From contig NZ_QJTK01000006.1 of NCBI RefSeq assembly GCF_003217355.1, forward strand, positions 145,053-209,052: a stretch of 64,000 nucleotides of DNA, written 5' to 3'. The notes below the pieces were generated by a model. The model was not told the origin of the DNA. It did not search any database and saw only the letters and a list, made by a program, of their open reading frames with translations. The DNA comes from Rhodobacter viridis (GTDB lineage: Bacteria; Pseudomonadota; Alphaproteobacteria; Rhodobacterales; Rhodobacteraceae). Shown piece by piece: positions 17,227 through 29,204 of the stretch (the first letter of the stretch is position 1; each line of letters begins with the position of its first letter). Position numbers and translations under genes: made by a program.

Positions 17227-18603
17227 ATGACACTCGACGCCGTTCTTGCCCGTATCGACGACACTCTGCCCGACGCCTGCGAAAGGCTGCTTGACCTGCT
17301 GCGCATAGCTTCGATCTCGACCGACCCCGCCTTTGAGGGCGATTGCGCCCGCGCCGCCGCCTGGCTGGTGCAGGAGTTGAAATCGCTTGGCTTCACCGCC
17401 TCGGCGCGCCCGACCCCCGGCCATCCGATGGTGGTGGCGCGGCACGCAGGCCCCGGGCGGCATATCCTTTTCTACGGCCATTACGACGTCCAGCCCGTTG
17501 ATCCGATTGAGCTTTGGGATCGTGACCCCTTCGATCCGGCGCTTGAGGAAACGGCGAAAGGCGTGGTGATCCGCGGCCGCGGCGCGGCGGATGACAAGGG
17601 CCAGCTGATGACCTTCCTCGAGGCCTGCCGCGCCTGGAAAGAGGTGCATGGCACCCTGCCCGGCAACCTCACGATCTTCTTCGAGGGCGAGGAAGAATCG
17701 GGTTCGCCCTCGCTCATCCCGTTCATGCGCGACAATGCCGAGGAGCTGGGCGAAGCCTCGCTCGCGCTCATCTGCGACACCGGGCTTTTCGCCGACAAGG
17801 TGCCCGCAGTGGTGACGATGCTGCGCGGTTTGGCGAAGATCGAATTCACCCTGAAGGCGGCCGACAAGGACCTGCATTCGGGCAGCTTCGGCGGCGCCGC
17901 GATCAACCCGATCCGGGTGCTCACGCGCATCCTCGGGCAGCTGCATGACGATCAGGGGCGCGTCACCGTGCCGGGCTTTTATGACGATGTAGCGGAGCTT
18001 CCGGAGGACGTCCGGGCGCAGTGGCAGGGGCTCGGCTTCGATCACGCGGCTTTCCTGGGCGGGGTCGGCCTGACCACCCCCGCGGGCGAGCAGGACCGCA
18101 CGCCGCTTGAACAGATCTGGTCGCGCCCGACCGCCGAAATCAACGGCATCTGGGGCGGCTATACCGGCGCGGGCTTCAAGACCGTGCTGCCCGCCGAGGC
18201 CTCGGCCAAGGTCAGCTTCCGTCTGGTCTCGCAACAGGACCCCGAGAAGATCCTCGCCGCGTTCAAATCCTGGATCGAGGCACAGCTGCCCCCCGATGTC
18301 ACGCTCGACTGGAAGGCGCCGAACGGCTCGCCCGCTTCGGTGATGGAAATCACCGACCCGGCGTTCGAAGCGGCCCGCGCCGCGCTGACCGAGGAATGGA
18401 ATTGCCCGGCGGCCTTTGTCGGCTGCGGTGGCTCGATCCCGATTGCGGGCTATTTCAAGGACATCCTCGGCATGGATGCGATGCTGATCGGCTTTGGCAA
18501 GGACGACGATCAGATCCACAGCCCGAACGAGAAATATGACCTCGAAAGCTTCCACAAGGGCATCCGCAGCTGGGCACGAATTCTGGACCGCATCGCGGGC
18601 TGA
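17227..18603 (+). CDS. M20 family metallopeptidase (dipeptidase)
   Basis: The 458-residue zinc peptidase has the M20 catalytic layout. Metal-binding HILFYGHYDVQPVDP is near residue 83 and RGRGAADDKGQL near 117, followed by the general base/metal pair in IFFEGEEESGSPS (about 152-164). A dimerisation (lid) domain precedes the last histidine, in DDQIHSPNEKYDLESF. The sub-family is that of carnosinase/CPG2-like dipeptidases annotated as M20/M25/M40. It acts in the cytoplasm on short peptides; the precise substrate is not readable. It starts at the ATG of MTLDAVLARI and is divergent from hemA. Confidence 0.92.
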   Translation: MTLDAVLARIDDTLPDACERLLDLLRIASISTDPAFEGDCARAAAWLVQELKSLGFTASARPTPGHPMVVARHAGPGRHILFYGHYDVQPVDPIELWDRDPFDPALEETAKGVVIRGRGAADDKGQLMTFLEACRAWKEVHGTLPGNLTIFFEGEEESGSPSLIPFMRDNAEELGEASLALICDTGLFADKVPAVVTMLRGLAKIEFTLKAADKDLHSGSFGGAAINPIRVLTRILGQLHDDQGRVTVPGFYDDVAELPEDVRAQWQGLGFDHAAFLGGVGLTTPAGEQDRTPLEQIWSRPTAEINGIWGGYTGAGFKTVLPAEASAKVSFRLVSQQDPEKILAAFKSWIEAQLPPDVTLDWKAPNGSPASVMEITDPAFEAARAALTEEWNCPAAFVGCGGSIPIAGYFKDILGMDAMLIGFGKDDDQIHSPNEKYDLESFHKGIRSWARILDRIAG

Positions 18604-18643
18604 GCAAGACGGCAGCGGGGGTTTCACCCCCCCGCACCCCCGT

Positions 18644-18766
18644 GAGATATTTGTGGCAAGATGAAAGCAAAGGGCGCTCGGATCGGGCGCCCTTTTCGCG
18701 TGCCCTTTCATCTTGCCGGAAATACCTCGGGGGTGAGGGCGAAGCCCGAGGGGGCAGCGCCCCCTC
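18644..18766. repeat. Mosaic palindromic intergenic element, copy 2, with internal terminator
   Basis: Outer palindrome with left arm GAGATATTTGTGGCAAGATG and right arm ending CATCTTGCCGGAAATACCTC (18644-18728). An inner intrinsic terminator hairpin lies at 18669-18696. A GC-only hairpin, GAGGGGGC-AGC-GCCCCCTC, follows at 18748-18766. It separates the convergent M20 and proB genes. Confidence 0.85.
18669..18696 (+). terminator. Intrinsic terminator after the M20 peptidase gene
   Basis: AAAGGGCGC-N9-GCGCCCTTTT: a 9-bp stem with a T run, inside palindromic element copy 2, 66 nt after the stop codon. Confidence 0.75.
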
Positions 18767-18777
18767 CCTGCCCGGCT

Positions 18778-21599
<2,822 letters not shown>

Positions 21600-21603
<4 letters not shown>

Positions 21604-22139
21604 CCGAGTTTCTTGACGTAGGTCCAAGTTGGCACACGCGCGCCGCGGGCCAGCGACCAGGCCTCGGCATCGCCCAGATAGGCAAAGCCGTTGTGGGTCA
21701 GGACACGGGCCGAGCCGGGGCTGTCCTGGAACACTTCGGCGATCAGCGTGCGGGCGCGATGCGGATTGGCCGCGATCAGCGCCGCCACCGCCTCCGAGGC
21801 GAAGCCGGTGTTCCAGAACCCCGAGCCGACCCAGAAGCCGACCTCGGATTGCGCGCCCTCGTGGCGGGTGAGCGAGACAAGGCCCAGCACCTCGGCCAAA
21901 CCATGGGCCGAGCCGTCCAGCGCCCAGACATCTTCGGTGCGGGTGTCAGCCATCGACCGTTCGATGAAATTCTCGGTCGTGCCGGGCGGAAGCGGATGCG
22001 GAATCGCGCGGGTGCCTTCGGCCAGGCGCTTGTCGGCGGTATACATGGAAATCAGCCCGGCATCGGAACGACGCAAGGGGCGCAGGATGAACCGCTCGGC
22101 CTCGATCACCGGCTGGTTGTATATGGTCGTCTGAAACAT
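21600..22139 (-). CDS. GNAT family N-acetyltransferase
   Basis: The 179-residue RimJ/RimL-like acetyltransferase has VIEAERFILRPLRRSDAGLI near the start, EVGFWVGSGFWNTGFASEAV as the cofactor region, and EVFQDSPGSARVLTHNGFAY near the C-terminus. Together with the downstream GNAT it forms a two-gene pair joined by a GTGA overlap, probably a diverged duplication. The ATG at 22139 (MFQTTIYN) is preceded by GAGGAGA. The pair lies between rpmA and obgE and interrupts the classic rplU-rpmA-obgE order. Confidence 0.88.
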
Positions 22140-22298
22140 CGCGTTCTCCTCAAACGCCGGCCGTTTTGGCCCTTTAACCGTAAAACTCGACAGCCATGTG
22201 ACAGGATTTGGGCGTCCCGTCGGCCTTTTTGAACTGCGACCGATTGGCCCACCGCCCTCCCCGCGGCGACCGCCCGGCGGCGACACTCGAAACGGAAA

Positions 22299-22326
22299 GG
22301 GGGACCGGCCCTGTGGCCGATCCCCC
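22299..22326 (-). terminator. Intrinsic terminator after rpmA
   Basis: Minus-strand GGGGGATCGGCC-N4-GGCCGGTCCCCC stem (one G-T pair) followed by TTTCCGTTT. It starts about 27 nt past the rpmA stop. Confidence 0.8.
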
Positions 22327-22352
22327 CAAACTGATCCGGGTTCCGGTTCGGC

Positions 22353-22622
22353 TTACTCGGCGGCCTCCGCGACCGGGAGAACCGAAACGAAAGTGCGGCC
22401 CTTGAGGCCCTTCTTGTAGGTCACCTTGCCTTCGACGACGGCAAAGAGCGTGTGGTCACGGCCCATCATGACGCCTTCGCCCGGCCACCAGGTGGTGCCG
22501 CGCTGACGGATGATGATGTTGCCCGGAATGGCCGCCTGGCCACCGTAGAGTTTCACGCCAAGGCGACGACCAGCAGAGTCGCGGCCGTTACGGGAAGAAC
22601 CGCCAGCTTTCTTGTGTGCCAT
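22353..22622 (-). CDS. rpmA: 50S ribosomal protein L27
   Basis: L27 is a basic large-subunit protein whose N-terminus reaches the peptidyl transferase centre. The 89-residue protein starts [20 protein letters not shown], the full signature, and continues [20 protein letters not shown]. It lies 6 nt after rplU in the same operon. No N-terminal cleavage extension of the Firmicutes type is present. Confidence 0.98.
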   Translation of the reverse strand: MAHKKAGGSSRNGRDSAGRRLGVKLYGGQAAIPGNIIIRQRGTTWWPGEGVMMGRDHTLFAVVEGKVTYKKGLKGRTFVSVLPVAEAAE

Positions 22623-22628
22623 GGGGGA

Positions 22629-23075
22629 TTACTCCTGAGCTGCAGCGGCGGCTTTGGCGCGCTTCGGTTTCGCGGGGGCTTCGGCCGGAGCCGCAGCGCC
22701 ATGAGCGGCACGACGGGCTTCAGCGGTGCCCACGGCTTCCTTCACGCCCGATTTCTCGGCGCCCGAGGCGAGAACCTCGGTCACGCGCACCAGCGTCAGT
22801 TGCTGACGGTGGCCACGGGTGCGCTGCGACGAATGCTTCCGGCGGCGCTTGTGGAAGGTGATGACCTTGTCGGCCTTGATGGTGTCGATCACCTCGGCGA
22901 CCACGGCGGCACCGGCCACGGTGGGGGCGCCCACGGTCACGGCATCGCCGCCAACCATCAGGATCTCGTTGAACTGGATTTTTTCACCAGCCACGGCGGC
23001 AATCAGTTCCACGCGCAGCACGTCGCCCGCCTGAACCTTGTATTGCTTGCCGCCAGTCTTGAGGACCGCAAACAT
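22629..23075 (-). CDS. rplU: 50S ribosomal protein L21 with Ala/Lys-rich C-terminal extension
   Basis: L21 binds 23S rRNA near L20. The protein starts MFAVLKTGGKQYKVQAGDVL and contains the signature KVITFHKRRRKHSSQRTRGHR (21 residues with few changes in the family) near residues 70-90. The core ends at about residue 103. Some 45 further residues, rich in Ala, Lys and Glu, are beyond the usual bacterial length but are common in Rhodobacteraceae. It is the first gene of rplU-rpmA. Confidence 0.97.
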   Translation of the reverse strand: MFAVLKTGGKQYKVQAGDVLRVELIAAVAGEKIQFNEILMVGGDAVTVGAPTVAGAAVVAEVIDTIKADKVITFHKRRRKHSSQRTRGHRQQLTLVRVTEVLASGAEKSGVKEAVGTAEARRAAHGAAAPAEAPAKPKRAKAAAAAQE

Positions 23076-23337
23076 GCGTTCTTCCCTTTTTCATCCGCGC
23101 CCTGTGGCCCCCGGAGGCTTTCGCCCCGTATCGGTGTTGCCGGGTTTCCCCGCCTCGGACAGCGCACCCCATCGGGTGTTGTTGCAAATGATACCCCGGC
23201 GGAGAGCAGACTCACCGCCGGGTGTCGCGCTTATGCGGGGCGGCACCGGGGCTGTCAAGGAATTTCGGGGACGCGCACGCATCGGTTGCCGTCAGGCATC
23301 ATTGGGGCTCCGCCCCGCGGAGGCGATGCCTCGGCTC

Positions 23338-23423
23338 CCCGGGATATTTGAAGCAAGATGACGGGAAAAGCGCATCACACCGCTTTTCCTTGGCAAAATA
23401 CGCAAAGCGCGGGGCGCAGCCCC
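23338..23423. repeat. Mosaic palindromic intergenic element, copy 4 (hybrid of two subtypes)
   Basis: The left arm CCCGGGATATTTGAAGCAAG belongs to the GCAAGATG subtype and the right arm CTTGGCAAAATACGC to the CCAAG/AAAA subtype, so the outer arms pair imperfectly. An inner hairpin, GGAAAAGCG-N8-CGCTTTTCC, replaces the usual loop. A GC hairpin GGGGC-GCA-GCCCC follows at 23411-23423. Confidence 0.75.
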
Positions 23424-23430
23424 CCGTCGG

Positions 23431-23455
23431 GTCGTCCCGGCCAAGCCGGGACGAC
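23431..23455 (-). terminator. Hairpin immediately after der
   Basis: GTCGTCCCGG-N5-CCGGGACGAC, a perfect 10-bp stem starting 1 nt past the der stop codon on the minus strand. There is no long T run. Confidence 0.6.
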
Positions 23456-23456
23456 C

Positions 23457-24959
23457 TCAGCCCTTCGGTTTCGAGGGCAGGCCCTTGTCCTTGCGCGCCG
23501 CGTGTTTCTTCGCATCGACGTGTTTCGTCAGCCGCGACGGGATCGACTTCTTGCGTTCCTTGTAGGGGTTCGCCCCGCCCTGGTCGCGGAAGTAGATCCG
23601 GATCGGCGTGCCCGGCATGTCGAAATCGGCGCGCAGCCCGTTCACCAGATAGCGGCTGTAGCTTTCCGGGATCTGATCGGTATGGGTCGCCTTGATGACA
23701 AAGCCCGGCGGACGGGTCTTCGCCTGGGTGATGTAGCGCAGCTTGATCCGGCGCCCGCCCGGCGCGGGCGGCGGGTGCGCCTCGGTCATCGCGCCGAGCC
23801 AGTTGTTCAGCTTCGCCGTCGAAATCCGGCGGTTCCAGACCTCGTAGGCCTTCATGATCGCATTGTGCAGACGGTCAAGCCCCTTGCCGGTCTTGGCCGA
23901 GACCGTCACCAGCGGCGCGCCGCGCAGCTGCGGCAGCAGGCGCTCGAAATTCTCGCGCAGCTCCTTCAGCTTCTCGGTCTTCTCTTCCTCGAGATCCCAT
24001 TTGTTCGCCGCGACGACGACGGCCCGCCCCTCGGTCTCGGCGAAATCGGCGATCCGCAGATCCTGCACCTCGAAGGGAATGTTCACGTCAAGCAGCACGA
24101 CGACGACCTCGGCAAAGCGCACCGCGCGCAAGCCATCGGCCACCGAGAGCTTCTCGAGCTTGTCCGACACCCGCGCCTTCTTGCGCATGCCCGCCGTGTC
24201 CCAGATCCGCATCGGCGTGCCCATGAAGGTCTTCGAGACCGAAATCGCATCGCGGGTAATCCCCGCCTCGGGGCCGGTCAGCAGCCGGTCCTCGCCAAGG
24301 ATCTTGTTGATCAGCGTCGATTTCCCGGCATTCGGGCGACCGATGACGGCCAGCTGCAGAGGCCGCGCCTCGGTCGGCATGCGGATCGGCGCGTCTTCGT
24401 CTTCCAGATCCTCGGGCAGATCGACATCGACCTCGGGCATCTGCGCGACGTTCTTCGCCGCAAAGCCATCGGCCAGCGGCTGCAGCGCGTCGTAAAGATC
24501 ATCAAGCCCCTGCCCATGCTCGGCCGAAAGCGCGATCGGCTCGCCGAGACCAAGGTTCCAGGCTTCAAGCGCGCCCGCGGCACCCGCATTGCCCTCGGCC
24601 TTGTTGGCGGCGAGGATCACATGCGCATTCTTCTTGCGCAGGATATCGGCGAAAATCTCGTCGGCGGGGGTCACGCCCACCCGCGCATCGATCAGGAACA
24701 GGCAGACATCCGCCTCTTCGACCGCGCGTTCGGTCAGACGGCGCATCCGGCCCTGCAGGCTGTCATCCTCGGCCAGTTCCAGACCGGCCGAGTCGATCAC
24801 GACAAAGCGCAGATCGCCCAGACGCGCGTCGCCCTCGCGCAGGTCGCGGGTCACGCCGGGGGTGTCGTCCACCAAGGCCAGCCGCTTGCCGACGAGCCGG
24901 TTGAACAGCGTCGATTTGCCCACATTCGGGCGGCCCACGATGGCAAGGGTGAAACTCAT
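23457..24959 (-). CDS. der: Ribosome biogenesis GTPase Der (EngA)
   Basis: Tandem-G-domain GTPase needed for 50S maturation. In 500 residues it carries G domain 1 ([14 protein letters not shown] at residues 8-21, [15 protein letters not shown]) and G domain 2 ([20 protein letters not shown] near 211, [21 protein letters not shown]). A C-terminal KH-like domain with [20 protein letters not shown] follows, then a basic tail. The specificity motif of the first domain reads NKAE rather than NKxD. It is the last gene of a yfgM-bamB-der cluster, an arrangement also known in E. coli. Confidence 0.97.
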   Translation of the reverse strand: MSFTLAIVGRPNVGKSTLFNRLVGKRLALVDDTPGVTRDLREGDARLGDLRFVVIDSAGLELAEDDSLQGRMRRLTERAVEEADVCLFLIDARVGVTPADEIFADILRKKNAHVILAANKAEGNAGAAGALEAWNLGLGEPIALSAEHGQGLDDLYDALQPLADGFAAKNVAQMPEVDVDLPEDLEDEDAPIRMPTEARPLQLAVIGRPNAGKSTLINKILGEDRLLTGPEAGITRDAISVSKTFMGTPMRIWDTAGMRKKARVSDKLEKLSVADGLRAVRFAEVVVVLLDVNIPFEVQDLRIADFAETEGRAVVVAANKWDLEEEKTEKLKELRENFERLLPQLRGAPLVTVSAKTGKGLDRLHNAIMKAYEVWNRRISTAKLNNWLGAMTEAHPPPAPGGRRIKLRYITQAKTRPPGFVIKATHTDQIPESYSRYLVNGLRADFDMPGTPIRIYFRDQGGANPYKERKKSIPSRLTKHVDAKKHAARKDKGLPSKPKG

Positions 24960-25020
24960 GGCATGCTCCTGACGCGGCCATTGGCCGCCCGCGAAGCCGC
25001 CCCCTTACACCGCTTTTCGG

Positions 25021-26334
25021 TCAACGGAAAGCGAGAAGCTGACCCTTTCGCGAAACGACGTAAAGCGTCTGCCCGGCAACGATGGCATCCGTCGCCGCGC
25101 CGCCCGGCAGATCGGCCTGCCCGAGAAGCGCGCCCGAGGCCGGATCGAAGCTGCGCAGGAGCCCGTCCGAGGAAACCACGAAGAGCTTGTTGCCCGCCAG
25201 AACCGGGCCAAGGTTGACGTGGATTTCCTGCTGCTTCTTGATCTTGTCCTTGACGTAATAGGGCAGGTCCTGCGTCCAGACCGTGGCCCCCGTCGCCGCA
25301 TCGAGACGTACCAGCTGCGCCTGATCGGAAATCAGGAAGATCGCATTGCCCGCCACCTGCACCGGGCTCACCGCGCCCTCGTCGGCCATCCAGCGGGTCT
25401 CGCCGGTGGTCGCGTCGAAGGCGCCGAGCTTGCCCGCCGAGGAGCCGGCATAGACCGTACCACCGATCACGACCGGATCGCCGGTCAGATCCGAGACGAT
25501 CGCATAGCCGCGCCCCGGACGGCCGCCCGCCACCTGCGCCTGCCACGCGGCCAGACCGGTCTTGCGGTCGACCGCCAGCATCTGCCCGGAGGCAAAGGGG
25601 AAGATCACGAATGGACCCGCGATCGCCGGGGCGGAAACGCCCGACATCCCGGCCACCGCAGGCGTGCCCGCCACCTGCCAGACGACCTTGCCATCCTGCG
25701 CGTCAATCGCCCAGGCCGAGCCGTCGCGCGCCAGCGCATAGACGACGCCATCGGCCACCGTCGGCGCGCCGCCGACCCCGGCGTCGAAATCCTGCCGCCA
25801 GATCACCTTGCCCGAGGCGGCCTCGACCGCCACCAGCTCGGCAAAGCCGGTGGTGACAAAGACCCGGCCGCCCTCGACCGCAAGGCCCGCGCCGGTCGCG
25901 TCATCATCGCGATCGCCGGGCTTGGCGACATCGGTCGCCCAGAGTGTCGCGCCAGTCGTGCCCGTCGCGGTCAGCCGCGCGCGGCTGTCGAGCGTGAAGA
26001 TCCGCCCGCCCGCCGCCACCGGCGCGGCCGCGATTCGATAGCGGTAGGATTGGCCCTCGCCGACCGGTGCCGACCAGACCAGCGTCTGCCCGGCGCCAAG
26101 GCTGGCGTTGATCAGGCTGTGACTCGCCCCGCCCGCGCGCTGCGGCCAGTCGGCATTGGCCACGATCCGCGGCAGGCTCACCGGCTTGCTCTCGTTCACC
26201 ACCGGACCGGGCACGGTGGCCCCGTCCAGCACCGCGCGCGGATCAATCCGCTCGCCTTCGAGATGCACTTCCTTTTCGCAGGCAGCCAGCACCATGGCGA
26301 CGCCCAGAACGGCGATCGACGACCTCAGCTTCAC
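25021..26334 (-). CDS. bamB: Outer-membrane assembly lipoprotein BamB (PQQ-like beta-propeller)
   Basis: BamB is an eight-bladed propeller attached to BamA in the outer-membrane beta-barrel assembly machine. The 437-residue protein has a lipoprotein signal ending in the lipobox LAAC (Cys at 19), then repeated propeller strands with A-x-G-x-x-x-W type motifs (KVIWRQDFDAGVGGAPTVAD, KTGLAAWQAQVAGG, ATTGETRWMADEGAVSPVQV). Position between the YfgM-like gene and der supports BamB over other PQQ-propeller proteins. Confidence 0.92.
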   Translation of the reverse strand: MKLRSSIAVLGVAMVLAACEKEVHLEGERIDPRAVLDGATVPGPVVNESKPVSLPRIVANADWPQRAGGASHSLINASLGAGQTLVWSAPVGEGQSYRYRIAAAPVAAGGRIFTLDSRARLTATGTTGATLWATDVAKPGDRDDDATGAGLAVEGGRVFVTTGFAELVAVEAASGKVIWRQDFDAGVGGAPTVADGVVYALARDGSAWAIDAQDGKVVWQVAGTPAVAGMSGVSAPAIAGPFVIFPFASGQMLAVDRKTGLAAWQAQVAGGRPGRGYAIVSDLTGDPVVIGGTVYAGSSAGKLGAFDATTGETRWMADEGAVSPVQVAGNAIFLISDQAQLVRLDAATGATVWTQDLPYYVKDKIKKQQEIHVNLGPVLAGNKLFVVSSDGLLRSFDPASGALLGQADLPGGAATDAIVAGQTLYVVSRKGQLLAFR

Positions 26335-26390
26335 CGCAAACTCCCTGCCTTGTTGTCGTTTCCGTGCACGGGCATCTCGCCCGCGGCGCC

Positions 26391-27035
26391 TTACTGCGCG
26401 GCCGGATCGCCGCCCAGCGCCACAATCAACTCTGTCGCGCGCTGTTGCAAGCCCGAGGTCACGCCGTCTTCAGCGAGAATCTCGCGCGCCTTGGCAATGG
26501 CGCCCGGCTTGTCCCCGCCCGCCAGCGCATCGAGCGCCTGCTGCTCCATCGCCATCAGCCGGAACGGCGCACCGGGCTGCGACAGCGCCTCAAGCTCGGC
26601 CTTGCGCTCCTCGGGGGTCATCGCCTTGCCGGCGACGAGAACCGCCTTGAGCCGGGCCAGTTGACGCAGGCTGTCGGGCAGCGTCGCATCGCCCGCAATC
26701 GCCCGCAGATCGACCAGCGCCGCCTCGGTCTTGCCATCCTCGGCCGCCTGCGCCGCCGTAAGCAGTTTGACCAGCCCGACCTGCGGCCCTTCGGCGGGCA
26801 GCGCCGCCACGGCCTCGGCCGGGTTTTCCGCTTCGAGCGCGCTCAGCACGCCATCGCCGAAGGCCTCGGCCCGGGCGCGCGCCTGCGCCTTGTCCCACTC
26901 GACATAGGCCGAGCCCCCCACAAGGCCGAGGATCGCCACGACGCCGATCCAGCCATATTTGCGGAAGGCCGCAAACAGCCGGTCGCGGCGGACTTCCTCG
27001 GTGACTTCGTCGATGAAACTGTCGGTGTGATCCAC
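26391..27035 (-). CDS. YfgM-like single-span TPR protein
   Basis: The 214-residue protein has a short cytoplasmic N-terminus (DEVTEEVRRDRLFAAFRKYG), one membrane helix near residues 25-45 (WIGVVAILGLVGGSAYVEW) and a periplasmic helical TPR-like domain. This matches the TPR_21/YfgM family; E. coli YfgM associates with the SecYEG translocon and periplasmic chaperones. The GTG at 27035 is chosen because GAGGAG lies 9 nt upstream and the longer frame adds only basic residues. It lies 56 nt before bamB in the same operon. Confidence 0.85.
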   Translation of the reverse strand: MDHTDSFIDEVTEEVRRDRLFAAFRKYGWIGVVAILGLVGGSAYVEWDKAQARARAEAFGDGVLSALEAENPAEAVAALPAEGPQVGLVKLLTAAQAAEDGKTEAALVDLRAIAGDATLPDSLRQLARLKAVLVAGKAMTPEERKAELEALSQPGAPFRLMAMEQQALDALAGGDKPGAIAKAREILAEDGVTSGLQQRATELIVALGGDPAAQ

Positions 27036-27120
27036 GCGCGGGCTCCTCGTCTTTGGCCTATCTATACGCAAGGGCGCCCCATTGCCAAGGCCGGGAAACC
27101 ATTGCCGCAGTCACGAAAAA

Positions 27121-27245
27121 GGGGGCGCGGCCCCCCGTCCCTGCGGGACTCCCCCCGGCGTATTTCAGCCAAGAAAAAACCCGGCGCCTTTTCCTGGTGG
27201 AAATACGCCGGGGGTGAATGCGAAGCAGAGGGGAGCGGCGCCCCC
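27121..27245. repeat. Mosaic palindromic intergenic element, copy 5
   Basis: Palindrome 27152-27214 with left arm CCCCCGGCGTATTTCAGCCA and right arm TGGTGGAAATACGCCGGGGG. It is flanked on the left by GC hairpin GGGGGC-GCG-GCCCCC (27121-27135) and on the right by an imperfect GC hairpin (27231-27246). The left flank CCCGTCCCTGCGGGACTCC is shared word for word with copy 6. It stands between the codirectional YfgM-like and Atm1-type genes. Confidence 0.85.
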
Positions 27246-29084
27246 CTACTCGGCCGCGGCCGCCGCTTCCTCGGCCGATTGCGCGGCCCACATGGCGGCA
27301 TAGCGGCCCGAGCGGCCCAGAAGCGCCTCGTGCGTGCCTTCCTCGACGATCTCGCCCGCTTCAAGCACCACGATCCGGTCGGCATCGGCAATCGTCGAGA
27401 GCCGGTGCGCAATCACGATCACCGTGCGGCCCCGCCCCATCGCATCGAGACTTTCCTGAATGTCGCGCTCGGTCTGGGTATCCAGCGCCGAGGTCGCCTC
27501 GTCCAGAAGCAGGATCGGCGGGTTCTTCAGCAGCGTCCGGGCAATGCCGACGCGCTGCTTTTCGCCGCCCGAGAGCTTCAGCCCGCGCTCGCCCACCTGA
27601 GTGTCGTAGCCCTCGGGCAGGGACATCACGAAGTCATGGATCTTCGCCGCCCGCGCCGCCGCCTCGATCTCGTCTTGCGTGGCATTGGCCCGGCCATAAG
27701 CGACGTTGTAGCGGATCGTGTCGTTGAAAAGCACCGTGTCCTGCGGCACGACGCCGATCGCGGCATGCAGGCTTTCCTGCGTCACGTCGCGGACATCCTG
27801 CCCGTCGATGGTGATCGCGCCGCCGGTGACTTCGTAAAAACGGAACATCAGCCGCCCGATCGTGGATTTGCCCGAGCCGGACGGGCCGACCAGCGCCACC
27901 TTCTGCCCCGCCGCCACCGTCAGATCGATGCCCTTCAGGATCGGCCGCTCCGGCGAATAGGCGAAATTCACCCCCTTGAAGGCAATCGCGCCACCCGAAA
28001 CCGCCAGCGGCTTCGCCCCCGGCTTGTCGGTGATCTCGGCCGGTTGGTGCAGCAGGTCGAACATCTCGCCCATGTCCACAAGCGCCTGCCGGATCTCGCG
28101 GTAGACCGTGCCCAGGAACGAGAGCGGCATGGTGATCTGGATCATGTAGGCCTGCACCATGACGAAATCGCCCACCGTCAGCTTGCCCGACTGCACTTCC
28201 AAAGCGGCCATCACCATCACGGCCACCAGCCCCGCGGTGATGATCAGCGTCTGCCCCGCGTTCAGCGCGGCAAGGCTTTGCCCGGTCTTCACCGCCGCCG
28301 TTTCATACCGCGCCATCGAGGCATCATACCGCGCCGCCTCGCGCTTCTCGGCGCTGAAATATTTCACCGTCTCGAAGTTCAGCAGGCTGTCGATCGCCTT
28401 CTGGTTCGCCGCCGTGTCGGCGTCGTTCATCTTCTTGCGGATCGCGACGCGCCATTCGGTGACGCGGAAGGTATAGGTGACATAGGTCCAGATCGTGCCG
28501 ACGACGACGAGCGCATAGCGCCAGTCAAAGAGGAAGGCGAAGATCAGCGTGACGAGCGTCAGCTCAAGGATCAGCGGTCCGACCGAAAAGAGCATGAAGC
28601 GCAGCAGGAAATCGACGCCCTTCACGCCGCGCTCGACGATGCGCGAGAGCCCCCCGGTCTTGCGGGTGATGTGATAGCGCAAAGACAGCGCATGGATGTG
28701 CTGGAAGGTTTCGAGCGCGAGCGCCCGCAGCGCGCGTTGCGCCACGCGCACGAAGACCGCATCGCGCAGCTCGCCAAAGGCCACCGACATCAGCCGCGCC
28801 ATGCCGTAAGCCACCGTCAGCGCCACCGCGCCAAGGCCCAGAAGCCAGGTCTCGTCGCGCGACTGTCCCGCAAGGCTGTCCACCGCCGCCTTGTAGAGGA
28901 ACGGCGTCAAGACCGAGATCACCTTGGCCGCGACAAGGAAGGCCATCGCCAGCACGACGCGCCGTTTCACCCAGGGCAGGCCCTCGGGCCACAGATAGGG
29001 CGCCACCGCCTTGATCGTGCGCATTCCGCGCGCGCGTTCGGAGGAATCGGGCTTGCCCGCCTGCGTGATCTGAGAGGGCGCCAT
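27246..29084 (-). CDS. Atm1-type (ABCB7-like) ABC exporter, fused TMD-NBD
   Basis: A 612-residue half-transporter working as a homodimer: six membrane helices (about residues 45-330) and a C-terminal ATPase. The ATPase has Walker A GPSGSGKSTIGRLMFRFYE near 404, signature LSGGEKQRVGIARTLLKNPP near 505, Walker B ILLLDEATSALD and the H-loop VIAHRLSTI. The membrane part carries the Atm1 hallmarks TGGLSRIVERGVKGVDFLL and NADTAANQKAID-like text (DADTAANQKAIDSLLNFETV). Bacterial members export glutathione-bound metals or persulfides. GGAGGGG precedes the ATG. The protein ends in an Ala/Glu run. Confidence 0.93.
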   Translation of the reverse strand: MAPSQITQAGKPDSSERARGMRTIKAVAPYLWPEGLPWVKRRVVLAMAFLVAAKVISVLTPFLYKAAVDSLAGQSRDETWLLGLGAVALTVAYGMARLMSVAFGELRDAVFVRVAQRALRALALETFQHIHALSLRYHITRKTGGLSRIVERGVKGVDFLLRFMLFSVGPLILELTLVTLIFAFLFDWRYALVVVGTIWTYVTYTFRVTEWRVAIRKKMNDADTAANQKAIDSLLNFETVKYFSAEKREAARYDASMARYETAAVKTGQSLAALNAGQTLIITAGLVAVMVMAALEVQSGKLTVGDFVMVQAYMIQITMPLSFLGTVYREIRQALVDMGEMFDLLHQPAEITDKPGAKPLAVSGGAIAFKGVNFAYSPERPILKGIDLTVAAGQKVALVGPSGSGKSTIGRLMFRFYEVTGGAITIDGQDVRDVTQESLHAAIGVVPQDTVLFNDTIRYNVAYGRANATQDEIEAAARAAKIHDFVMSLPEGYDTQVGERGLKLSGGEKQRVGIARTLLKNPPILLLDEATSALDTQTERDIQESLDAMGRGRTVIVIAHRLSTIADADRIVVLEAGEIVEEGTHEALLGRSGRYAAMWAAQSAEEAAAAAE

Positions 29085-29204
29085 CTGCCCCTCCTTCCAA
29101 GTCTCGAGTGTCCGGAATGCCGGGTCAACAGCCCGGCCGTGCGGGCAACCTAGGGGGTCGGACGCGATTGTCCAGCCCCCGCGCGCATTTGACCTGACGC
29201 GGGA

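Larger units (their letters stand above)
23076..23456. other. Intergenic region rplU-der with palindromic element
   Basis: The 381 bp between two codirectional genes hold the rplU leader and promoter (23076 to about 23250), then palindromic element copy 4 (23338-23403), a GC hairpin at 23411-23423 and the der terminator (23431-23455). I see no ORF worth keeping. A sequestering leader for L21 autoregulation is possible, but I cannot show one. Confidence 0.6.
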
